Assembly (NCBI RefSeq): GCF_002443255.2 | Contig: NW_019211454.1 | Coordinates: forward strand, 1,687,936-1,751,935 | Origin: Varroa destructor | Lineage: Eukaryota > Arthropoda > Arachnida > Mesostigmata > Varroidae | Length of the DNA stretch: 64,000 nucleotides | Direction: 5' to 3' | In this document: positions 26,301-33,900 of the stretch, piece after piece | How positions within the stretch are numbered: the first letter of the stretch is position 1 | Layout of the letters: every line of letters starts with the position of its first letter | Notes under the pieces: model-generated | Database searches by the model: none | What the model saw: the letters and a program-made list of their open reading frames with translations, nothing else | Told to the model about the DNA's origin: nothing | Made by a program: the position numbers and the translations under genes

Positions 26301-28123
26301 TCATATCTATGTATCATGAATCTATGAAACGATCTAAAGGTCCTATAAAACAATTTGAAAAGCCCCCGAAACCATTGAAAAGCCCCTCGAAGGAATCAAC
26401 GAAGCCATTAGAAAGCCCCACAAAGGAAGTTATGAAACCATCGGAAAGCCTCGCACGTAAGTCCCAGCGTCCAGCTATTGAGCTCCAAAGATTTTCTAAA
26501 TTACTAAAGAGTACCACACTAAAGTCCGAAACTTTCTCTAAGTTGGCGGACAATTTCACAAAGTCTCAGGGCATTACTAAATCTATGGACAGCTCCAGAG
26601 GCAAATCCCAGACCTCTACTAAAAGTATAGATAGCCCTACTGGAAAGTCCCAGGGTCACATTAAATTGACGGACAGCCTTACGGGGAAGTCTCAGATGGC
26701 TGCGCCAGAACCCGAGCACATGAAACATTCTAAAGGGGTTTCTAAACGCCATGAAACGTTGGGGGTACATCCTATAAGCAATGCGAAACAACCTGGATTG
26801 TTTTCAAAAGAACCTCAGAGTCTAGTAAATGTATCAGAAAATGGCAAAAAATTGCTAGTGCTAACAAAGAAACCTGAAAGTTCAAAAAAACAACCGAAAG
26901 TGCTCGAAAAACCGTGTCAAAGACCTAAAAGACGGCTTCAAAGCACCGTGCAATCGATGAAAAGCGTTATTACAAAACCTTTAAAGCAAGTTTGTTCAAT
27001 AACGTCCAACGGAAATTCCCAGAATCTTATGAACATAATTGAACACTTCAGGAAACAATCGCCGAATCTCACAAGTCGATCTGAAAGACTTAAAAAAAAA
27101 TCGCGTGACAGATCGCGTGACTCTACGAAATTATCGGAAAGCTCAAGTGAGATGTCCCCAAAGGCAATGGGACCATCTGACCGCCTAGCAAAAACTGGGA
27201 ATCGTAGAAAAGTAAAGAGTCACAGAAAAGCCCTCAGCCCTCAGAAACAAGTTCAACCAGCTCCCAGAAAATCGCAGAACTTTGCGGAATTAACGGACAG
27301 ACCTAGCAGATTCTCCAAACCAGCTAGAAAATTACAAAGCTTTAAAAAAATTCGAAGACGCTCAAAACAATCTGAAAGATCCATAAAAAAGTCACCAAGC
27401 CCTGTGAAATTTGGGGTAGCACGGAAATTGACGGCTCGAATCGGAAAACCTGAAGCTCAAAATGAAAAATCCCCAGCTGCAATAAAAAAAACGGATATTC
27501 GTGTAGGGAAAGTGCAATATCTTTCGAAAGCAGTAAAAAACTCCGTAATAAAATCTCAAAGCTTCGCAAAAAAGTCCGCAAGCTTAAAATTGCAGGATTT
27601 TACTAGGGCCTCAAGCCCGTCCGCAAAATCTCGAGATTTTATAAGAAGGCCGGGAAACCTTTTTATTAAATCTCGGAACTTTGCAAGAAGAGCTGCACAC
27701 TCGGCCATGAAGTCTCGGGTTTCATCAAGAAAACCTGAAATCACAAGCATAAAACCTCAAAATTTTGCTAAGAGCAGCGAAAAAAAGAACATGAAATCTG
27801 AAGGCCTAACAACATTTGCCGAAACACCTAGTAGATCTAATAATTCAAAAAGATTAACTGAAATACCGATAGGGCAATCTCCGAGTCTATCAAAGTTGAC
27901 TACCAACCGGAATGGAAAATGTGCAAATTTGATGACAACCCCCCAAAACACTACGAAATGCAGTGAAAATTTTGTGGGTTTTTCTGTAGATGCAGGGAAG
28001 CAATCCGAGTATACCTTGAAAGAAGGTAAATGTTCTATCCCGAAACAAGGAGAAAAATTCGCGAGGCAACCTGAGCGTGTATCAAAAGAAGCTGAGGAGG
28101 TTTCAAAGTCTGAGCAGGATTAA
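17022..28123 (+). CDS. Predicted Aurora/PLK-like pseudokinase with long basic repeat tail, multi-exon gene
   Basis: Exons joined by eye: 17022-17333 (tentative), 17604-17699, 17869-18051, 21632-21782, 22034-22118, 22413-22485, 24151-24351, 25949-28123 (TAA). Intron phases match at every junction (0,0,0,1,2,0,0) and all introns are GT-AG, which is the main support. The product is about 1091 aa, with a kinase domain at residues ~110-367 and a tail at 368-1091. Kinase landmarks seen: glycine loop GKSRFGSV (118-125, middle Gly is Ser), VALK with Lys140, helix-C Glu near 157, FIMLEYA hinge, HRN at 233-235 in place of HRD, SGF at 262-264 in place of DFG, CGF...TYAENL in the activation-loop/APE position, IDSW at 301-304 (subdomain IX) and ERP in subdomain XI. 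The catalytic Asp and metal-binding Asp are absent, so phosphotransfer is unlikely. Hinge and subdomain VI-IX wording resembles Aurora or PLK4 kinases, but I cannot decide between them. Function is not known; the role is inferred to be scaffold-like. The start codon is uncertain. Confidence 0.8.
17399..17421 (+). repeat. GGAA/GGGA microsatellite in a pseudokinase intron
   Basis: Short purine tract of AAGGAAGG units turning to GGGAGGG, between the tentative first exon and the glycine-loop exon. Confidence 0.85.
17604..17699 (+). CDS. Pseudokinase exon: glycine-rich loop
   Basis: The exon encodes 32 residues beginning QWSQNDF and including IGKSRFGSVHLATNRRSGEQ, the kinase subdomain I beta-hairpin. 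The acceptor is the CAG at 17601-17603 (a second CAG follows at once, so the start may shift by one codon). The donor is CAG|gtcacc. Without splicing the frame hits TAG five codons later, so a splice is required. The second glycine of GxGxxG is serine. Confidence 0.82.
17869..18051 (+). CDS. Pseudokinase exon: VAIK lysine, helix C and hinge
   Basis: A TATTTCAG acceptor precedes GTG GCC CTA AAG, giving VALKILDKNKL, the beta-3 strand with the ATP-binding lysine. LEEELYLLQKL supplies the helix-C glutamate, and FIMLEYAECLDVSQ is the hinge and start of the C lobe. The donor CAG|gtaaca is in phase 0. The spacing between lysine, helix C and hinge is that of an ordinary protein kinase N lobe. Confidence 0.85.
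20362..20383. repeat. Perfect 9-bp inverted repeat, 4-base loop
   Basis: TTAATTACG, loop ATAG, CGTAATTAA, in the same intron as the 12-bp hairpin at 21.3 kb. It is short and may be chance. Confidence 0.8.
21274..21301. repeat. Perfect 12-bp inverted repeat, 4-base loop
   Basis: ATACGCAGAGTT, loop ACAC, AACTCTGCGTAT. It lies in the 3.6-kb intron upstream of the catalytic-loop exon, about 330 bases before its acceptor. Confidence 0.9.
21632..21782 (+). CDS. Pseudokinase exon: helix E and degenerate catalytic loop
   Basis: The acceptor CTTTTCTGCAG precedes YVRSGRFRAMKV. The exon continues VTRQILNALFHLHERGILHR and then NIVASTVLL. This is the helix E plus catalytic-loop pattern in which HRD has become HRN (codon AAT at 21743-21745) and the Asn that normally binds metal is Thr. 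The donor TTAG|gtaagc leaves phase 1. Confidence 0.85.
22034..22118 (+). CDS. Pseudokinase exon: degenerate DFG region
   Basis: Acceptor TTTTAG|GTGAA restores phase 1; a second AG nine bases on (exon start 22043) would also keep the frame and remove three residues. The exon encodes TGRPSLFALLSGFSCTIVV, where SGF (22075-22083) stands in the position of DFG. The donor GCAG|gtgcaa leaves phase 2. Loss of the DFG aspartate removes the Mg-binding residue. Confidence 0.78.
22413..22485 (+). CDS. Pseudokinase exon: activation segment
   Basis: The acceptor CCTTTGCAG is strong and the donor AAG|gtatta is in phase 0. The exon encodes 24 residues plus the split Arg: CCSQPNNETCGFRPATYAEN then LSGK. ETCGF...TYAEN parallels the TLCGT...PPE segment of Aurora and PLK kinases, with the APE motif reduced to AEN. 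There is no obvious activation-loop Thr in canonical context. Confidence 0.8.
24151..24351 (+). CDS. Pseudokinase exon: subdomains IX-XI
   Basis: The acceptor GGCCTGCAG leads straight into IDSWYVGVLMFHMVTGYLP, the subdomain IX helix F with its conserved Asp and Trp. The rest forms a shortened C lobe ending in NEKPLERPNISDALQECTR, which matches the ERP arginine of subdomain XI. The donor AGG|gtaact is phase 0 and joins the tail exon in frame. The C lobe is a little shorter than in active kinases between helix F and subdomain XI. Confidence 0.85.
25580..25598 (+). repeat. TAA microsatellite in the last pseudokinase intron
   Basis: About six AAT units roughly 350 bases upstream of the tail exon. 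Confidence 0.85.
25949..28123 (+). CDS. Terminal exon: basic repeat tail of the pseudokinase
   Basis: ATTTCCAG|GTG opens 724 codons ending in TAA at 28121-28123, the longest open frame in the window. The product is very rich in Lys, Ser, Arg, Pro and Gln with almost no aromatics or cysteines, so it is probably disordered and strongly basic. Degenerate 14-residue units starting KSQ or KSR recur. Several SPxK-like sites (KSPSKES, ESPTKEV, KSPSPVK) resemble CDK or histone-H1-type motifs. Such tails often bind DNA, RNA or microtubules, but here that is inference. The first residues (VLKVICPQETR) flow directly from the kinase C lobe. Confidence 0.85.
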   Translation: MLKVICPQETRIEKALKPTGTTPKESQKIMRKPEKLSKPPESSSKVFEASLPEKSTKVSEPLAVQLMDLTKMPEAPSKKAVLAIKPFKKLSETVETTTIKPESIKQAEDNIMDQPQNVISMYHESMKRSKGPIKQFEKPPKPLKSPSKESTKPLESPTKEVMKPSESLARKSQRPAIELQRFSKLLKSTTLKSETFSKLADNFTKSQGITKSMDSSRGKSQTSTKSIDSPTGKSQGHIKLTDSLTGKSQMAAPEPEHMKHSKGVSKRHETLGVHPISNAKQPGLFSKEPQSLVNVSENGKKLLVLTKKPESSKKQPKVLEKPCQRPKRRLQSTVQSMKSVITKPLKQVCSITSNGNSQNLMNIIEHFRKQSPNLTSRSERLKKKSRDRSRDSTKLSESSSEMSPKAMGPSDRLAKTGNRRKVKSHRKALSPQKQVQPAPRKSQNFAELTDRPSRFSKPARKLQSFKKIRRRSKQSERSIKKSPSPVKFGVARKLTARIGKPEAQNEKSPAAIKKTDIRVGKVQYLSKAVKNSVIKSQSFAKKSASLKLQDFTRASSPSAKSRDFIRRPGNLFIKSRNFARRAAHSAMKSRVSSRKPEITSIKPQNFAKSSEKKNMKSEGLTTFAETPSRSNNSKRLTEIPIGQSPSLSKLTTNRNGKCANLMTTPQNTTKCSENFVGFSVDAGKQSEYTLKEGKCSIPKQGEKFARQPERVSKEAEEVSKSEQD
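26561..26686 (+). repeat. Coding tandem repeat, three 42-bp (14-aa) units
   Basis: Three consecutive 14-residue units inside the tail exon: KSQGITKSMDSSRG, KSQTSTKSIDSPTG and KSQGHIKLTDSLTG, with a fourth KSQ starting at 26687. The consensus is KSQxxxKSxDSxxG. The units differ at many positions, so the array is old or under relaxed constraint. Confidence 0.85.
27626..27835 (+). repeat. Second coding array, five diverged 42-bp (14-aa) units
   Basis: Units start at 27626, 27668, 27710, 27752 and 27794: KSRDFIRRPGNLFI, KSRNFARRAAHSAM, KSRVSSRKPEITSI, KPQNFAKSSEKKNM and KSEGLTTFAETPSR. The same 14-residue period continues weakly downstream. A related unit, KSQSFAKKSASLKL, starts at 27551. Shared length and KS-initial motif link this array with the one near 26.6 kb. 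Confidence 0.8.
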
Positions 28124-28541
28124 AGTTCATAACTGTTTAGTCCAGAAATAATCGCGCATTGTTGATCATCAGTACCACACACGTTTAGTACACATGATTA
28201 TTATACATTTTGAAGGGGCATAAGAAGGAAAGGACCGTAGAAACTACGCACTTCAGAGTAAACAGACGTATGAAAATTAACAAAATTATTGTGCATGTAT
28301 CTGATACTTAACTAGTAATGGTACTTCTAAAAGGAGAAAAATCACACATACATTTATAGATGCTCGGAGTTATTTGTCCGGTACAGCCGTTAAACACATA
28401 TGATGCCCACTTTTCACTCGTTTTAGATATAACCTATGGCCTTTGCAACAAATACGTTACATATAGACACCCAAATTACTAACTAACACTTTGCATGTTA
28501 GTCGAGATCGAGATTCTCGTTTCTACTGAACGGAAAGCAAT

Positions 28542-28569
28542 AACATCTACTATTGAAATGGTAGATGTT
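28542..28569. repeat. 9-bp inverted repeat 3' of the pseudokinase gene
   Basis: AACATCTAC, a 10-base loop, then GTAGATGTT. It lies 420 bases after the pseudokinase stop codon. It may be part of the 3' UTR or chance. Confidence 0.7.
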
Positions 28570-29051
28570 GGCGGATTTTGGCGTCTTGCGTTGCTTTAAA
28601 AAGGTGTCTTAAATCTATTTTCTTTTCTCACGCAGGAGAGCCCGGTCGCTCTGGTCCAGCTTTACCGAAAGCCAATTGCTCAATACAATACTACATCAAA
28701 GGCTCAAAGGAGCATAAACTAGGCCGACGACTATTATGTATAGGTTATCAGTTGACGGAAGAAGTTCTGACGTTTGGGTTTGTAGGCCCTCATAGTTGTG
28801 CGTACGCCACAAGCTGACTACCAACTTTGGTCAACGAGCTTACGCCTATTCACCAAAGCGTGTGGTCCCCACTGTCATAGATTAGAATGCAGTCAAGCCC
28901 ATCTCAAAGACGGTTACGGTGATTGCAGTCGCTGGCACCATGAGCAGTTAGTAATAAATAGAGGCTACCAAGCAGACAAGCATACTTTCCAAAGTAAACT
29001 ATGAGAATCAGTTGAGCAATTAAATATAGCCTTGGTTGACGCAGTACTTCA

Positions 29052-29057
29052 AATAAA
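29052..29057 (+). terminator. Candidate polyadenylation signal AATAAA
   Basis: This is the first AATAAA I find on the plus strand after the pseudokinase stop (929 bases away); another is at 29170-29175. The 3' UTR end is therefore uncertain, as variant signals such as AATAAT at about 28145 could also serve. Confidence 0.25.
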
Positions 29058-29589
29058 GGTAGGTGCTGAGCCTACGCTGATATAGTTGCAAAGGTAAAAG
29101 TAGCATACTTTCAAATTCGAGCGTTTTCCTTTGAGAAATCGCTCTTTTAGTACCTCGGCATTTGTAATTAAATAAAAGCATAATTTATAATGATATATTA
29201 TAATATAATAAATAAAAACAATTTATTTAAATTAACCCATATTACTTTCTTTCAGATTTTATATCTTTCTTGTGCAGATAGGGACACGATGTTCATGAAT
29301 TTCCAATATTTAAGCAGTTCGTATTTTGGCCGTATTCACAGCAGTTCTGTCTCGTTACGCACCTCACATCCATTTACAACAGTTATACACCTCGTATCCT
29401 TTCAAGTCGCGGATAACGGGAACAACTTCCCCTGCAGAAATATTATTTTACAGTTTGGGCCATTTCCGCGTTATCATGTTTTTGCTAAGCAGTGCGCTTT
29501 TTCGGATATTAACGAATACTCATAAGCTACTTGATCGACGTAGGCTATTTTAGAGTGCCATTCAAATATAAATTGAAAATATTTTTTCA

Positions 29590-30935
29590 AGAGTAATATA
29601 TCTACATAATCCGATCTTTAGCCCTGCCGAAACTGATACTGACCAATTCTCAATTTTTTCTTAACGTAAAGTTCAAATCAGCCCAGATCTTCACTTAGCA
29701 ATATCAAGGGCCGATAGGATGGAGTCGCTTGTGCCACCAGATTATCCAGTCGGGGTCCCCCAGGTCGAGTTCTCCACCTTCGCGGACACGCTAACTTCCT
29801 GGATAAGAGTATGATCTTCTCGTGTGTTTTCTAGATATAGCAAAGCATTGTCTGCCATGTTGCTCAAGCCGTTCCTTTTTCTTTAAGAGTTACTTTGGTG
29901 GAGTCTCACTCGCTCTCCAACACTCCCGTGATCAAGTATCGAAGCATGTTGACTTCTTTATGCTGTTTTCTAAAAATAATTCCTCTTGTCATGAGATTTT
30001 CGCTAGTGGAGGTGAGTACCTGACAGGTTGCTAATGTGTCGTGTGTGTAACGTAGATCTCCGATAAGGCTTTATTAGTTTTTTGAAAACACCTTTGAGAC
30101 GCTTCGTGACATACGGGGGTCTGTGTGAGGTAGTGTCTGCATTCTGTACAGGGACGTACAACATAAGCCTATTTGTACCTTCTGCTGGTTCTGAAGCAAA
30201 AAGCATGCGCTTTTCTTGAATTTTTAGATTCCAGGGGATAATGCCTGCCAGATTTAAGGCCACGTTTTTTCTAACAGTGCAGTTGGATCGGATAACCCTT
30301 CAAGCAAACATTTGCTGAGTACTTCTAAGTAGCTTCTTGACCGTGACCTCCATAGGTAAAAGTGGTATCGAAATAGGTGCCCCGAAAAGCGCGATCGACT
30401 CTGCTATTGCTGTGCGAAGTCTCCTCGTTCTCTCCTATAGACTATTGATTTTTGTCAGTATTCTGGTAATTTTCGTAGAGACTCCGGTCGCCTTTGTGAC
30501 GGGTTCCTGGATGTTGTGCACTGCCCCATTGCTTGATCGAGTTAGATACTTAAGTATCTCGCCGTTCTTGCTATTTTCATTTTCTTCCCATCTGAAATGA
30601 GAAGCTAGCGTTTTTTTGGAAATAAGAATTATAAATCTTGACTTTGCAAAGGCAAAGATAACCCTTGTCCTTTCACCCATGTAAAGACTCCTTTGAGAGT
30701 CTGGTTTTCTTTTCCGGGCTTGAGCTGCGTCTCCTGCATGGGCAATGATTTTCTTTTCCGAAAAAAAATTGCTTAGCCTTAACACCCCATCATGTGCAAG
30801 GATATACGGTAGAGGATTCAAATAGACTACTGCAAAACCCCTGCCGCCATAGGAAGGACAGTTTCTCCGTTGACAACCGATCTGTCTCACGGGTAGTTAA
30901 AAGACCGAATATATAAACTATTTAGCTAAGGACGG
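29590..30935 (-). mobile_element. Decayed LINE (I/Jockey group), C-terminal part of ORF2 reverse transcriptase
   Basis: On the minus strand one reading frame runs from 30890 to 30003 with only two internal stops (TAG 30435-30437, TGA 30300-30302). It contains DGVLRL, then IAHAGDAA in the position of the RT catalytic YADD box (30729-30740), KYL, then KITRILTKIN, ERTRRL, IALFGAPI, VKKLLRSTQQMFA, RVIRSN and AGIIPWNL. These are the ordered landmarks of the post-palm and thumb region of Jockey/R1-type LINEs. Upstream, in another frame, VVNGETVLPMAAGVLQ matches RT motif B, so a frameshift lies near 30.88 kb. Weaker C-terminal similarity (PSYRPL, DLG-FELYV) continues to about 29.6 kb. The element is a dead, truncated copy. 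Confidence 0.8.
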
Positions 30936-33900
30936 GTCAGCTCTATTAGCGCCACATGTGGATATGATTCTGTTGACAATTCCACTCTGCACTCATTCAA
31001 TATCATCTGTGTCTACTCAAATAGATACTCAGATACTCGCCAAGCGTCGGGATAATGATAGCATCCGGGAATCACGAGTCTTCTACAGAATCTGATGTAA
31101 AATTCAAGCGTTTTGAAATAAAACCACATAAAAAGATATTATCTATTAGTGATGTAATTTATTTAAGTGCTTTTTATAGGGATCGAACTCAAACTCCAGC
31201 GTAATTGTAACTTCTAGATGTTTCATCGAGCTAGCCATAGCAATGATCATGTTAAACGAAGTTAATTTACCGAAGTACAAACCCGTACATTTTTGAACAG
31301 AGATAAATACTCCACATGAACACAGCGTCCACTGTCTGCGGAAGCAATGAGCGATCGCCCTCACGGTCAGAAGGACCGTGTAGGTTCACGTGATGAGCAC
31401 CCTATGTTAAGCCCTATGTTGAATTGCAGTTGAAAGAGGACCCTATTTATTTCGAATAAACATTGGGTAAAAAAGGACTGAGAAGGCTCTAAAACTGACC
31501 ATAAAACTTATTTGGATATAAAATCCTCCATTCGTCAAATATGATTCTATCCAGGTTGTGGAGCACTGATGAATTCTCAATTAAATAAACTTTTCAATCA
31601 ATAGCTAACAACTGACGCGTTCTACAATTTTGCCAGAACTGAAAAGACTACAGTTAAATATCTCGATGATTTTGAAATATTTTCGCTGCTAGGCTTATTG
31701 TAACTGACTGTGTTGTTATGGGCTTATACTTCGCTTTGACGATTCATGTAGATCGGCATCAAAAAGTTGCTCCGATGCTAAATTAGCTAGTAATGAAAAA
31801 TATTTCGTCTTAAACTGGGCAAGCTATGGACTTTCGAACTGCCTGGTAGGTGCCCACTAAGAATGTACACTCTTTTGCGGACCAACATGGTCAATGAAAC
31901 TTAAAGGAGATCGGGGACAGACCCATTCGTACAGGCTCGGATCATTATCATACAGAGGGGCTCGGCAAGAAAAAGGGCAGGCTTCCCACGAAAAATAGAT
32001 ACCACATGATTAGAGGCGAACTTAAATTTGTGGAAAATACCTTAAGCTTGCGAATGATGGGAGAGGTTTAGGAATAAACACCTACTTGTACACAATGCAA
32101 AAATTTTCCTTCATTGAGGCGCCACGGTAAATATAGACGAAGCCACAGAGGTCTTTAGACGCTTAAACATTCGCCAAGTCATCGGAGATTAAACAGTTGT
32201 CGCCTAGCCCTAAAGACACGATAGCCTCCTTATATTTTGCTTGTTAGTTTTCGCATCAGCTATATTCCTTATTTCAGTGTGTATGCGGTTGCGCAGCTAC
32301 GTATGTTGAGTCCTTCCTACAAAAGTTCAATGTGAAGTTTGATGACTGTTATCGTAATGATCGGGGCCTAAGGACCTGACCTGACCGCCAAGAGATAAGT
32401 TAGACTTAACCAAATCATTATTACACGCAAAAAATGAATTCCTTTTTCGGCGTCGGTAGGTTCCCCCAAGTCAACAATTACCTTGAATGAAGCTCCTTCA
32501 TAGAGCACATGCGCAAATGAATTACAGGTGGATTGTCGATGACAGGAATGAGCACTAACACTAACGCTTTTGTTGCCTATGTTTTAACAGTGAGAGCTAA
32601 CCGAACAGACTGGGCAACTTGGAAGGGTTCCTTGGTTTTACGAAGTTCGAGAAATGGCTTTCTTAGAAAAACGCACTCTATCTGCATTCTATCAAAAGCT
32701 AATCAGTGTTGTGGAAGTTAGTTTCCGTATATGAATCAGGGCTCTACTGTACCACTTGGATAATTCTTTAACGGATCATCAATTGCACTGAAGGCATCAC
32801 GACTCCTCGACCCGTGCTCTCGCCGAGAGTACTATTAACAGTTGCTGAATGAAGGCTCTCTGCCAAAAATACCACCATTGACCCACTTCCCCATAAGCCT
32901 CAGAATATCTGAATAGTAGAGACGCTCTGACCGCACGAGTGGTCACACCTGGCAACCTTGGAAAATGACCACGCATTAAGGGGCAAATATTTAAAAACAC
33001 TTCAACTATTCGGCGATAGTTTTGTGACATTTAAGCAAAAACCTGTTAGCGATCGCAAAACATCTTGATGATTCGCGACTGAGCGGAGTTTCGCTACTTG
33101 GAAATACCTATGACCATGCGAGTTTCGGAAAGCCAGACGCTATTGCTGTATTATTTACTTTACTGAACGGCATAATCATAAGAACGGTCATTCGGAAGTT
33201 AAGCGAGTTCGTCTGTTATCGAGGGCCCCCGACGTAGCCTCTCGATTGCCGACTTCTGAAGTCTCGTCCGCAGAGACGACGGCGGAGTTTGACTGCAATT
33301 GCGTTTAATACTGGCTCTAACGCACAAAGACAAGTTAAATATCAGTAAGGGATACTCATACTCGGTGTTTAGTTATATTGGCCGTGTTCTGAATGAATAG
33401 TCATTGAAGTGCATGCAAAAGACTTCATTACCTTTTCGCAACTGCGAAAAATCTGAGCTTTTCTTCTTTCTGAACAAAAACACCTACACAGATCATATTG
33501 ACGTAGTTCCATGGTAAAGAGACATCTTTTTATCGATTAGAAAACAGAGTAAACACCTACGTGGGCAACCACGTTGAGGCGAAACATTCCATTTTATTGC
33601 AGCGATTTTTAATGGGTGTGCAACTACAACATTTAATATCCCCCGTTAAGTGTAGGCGGGCCTCACGAGGCTAGAAATGCAAAAAAAAAACACCTCCAAA
33701 GAACGTGCATAATCTTACAGAGTTGCGTCCTCTATATCAAAAGGGGACAATTATAAAGTAGAATTCGGATTAAATATTTAATAAATTACACAATACTAAA
33801 TGTAGTCGGCTTCATATTTTAGTATTCTACTCTTTCTCCGGGTGAACATATCATCTCGATTGTAGTTGTTCCAAGAGATCGTCTAGTTTTACCTACGTAT

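Larger units (their letters stand above)
28124..29589. other. Downstream of the pseudokinase; possible exon-like ORFs
   Basis: After the stop codon comes AT-rich DNA, then a strong acceptor (TTTTCTCACGCAG, ending 28635) followed by frames open in all three phases for 80-180 bases. A Cys/His-rich frame (TKACGPHCHRLEC, DCSRWHHEQ) lies at 28798-29004. Neither matches a family with confidence; the latter faintly recalls LINE C-terminal zinc motifs. Confidence 0.3.

Noticed and set aside
29719..30217. A plausible plus-strand three-exon gene (good donors at 29809 and 30012, pyrimidine-rich acceptor before 29888).
   Set aside because: The minus strand of the same DNA reads as LINE ORF2 with many ordered conserved blocks, which explains the open plus-strand frames as antisense shadows.
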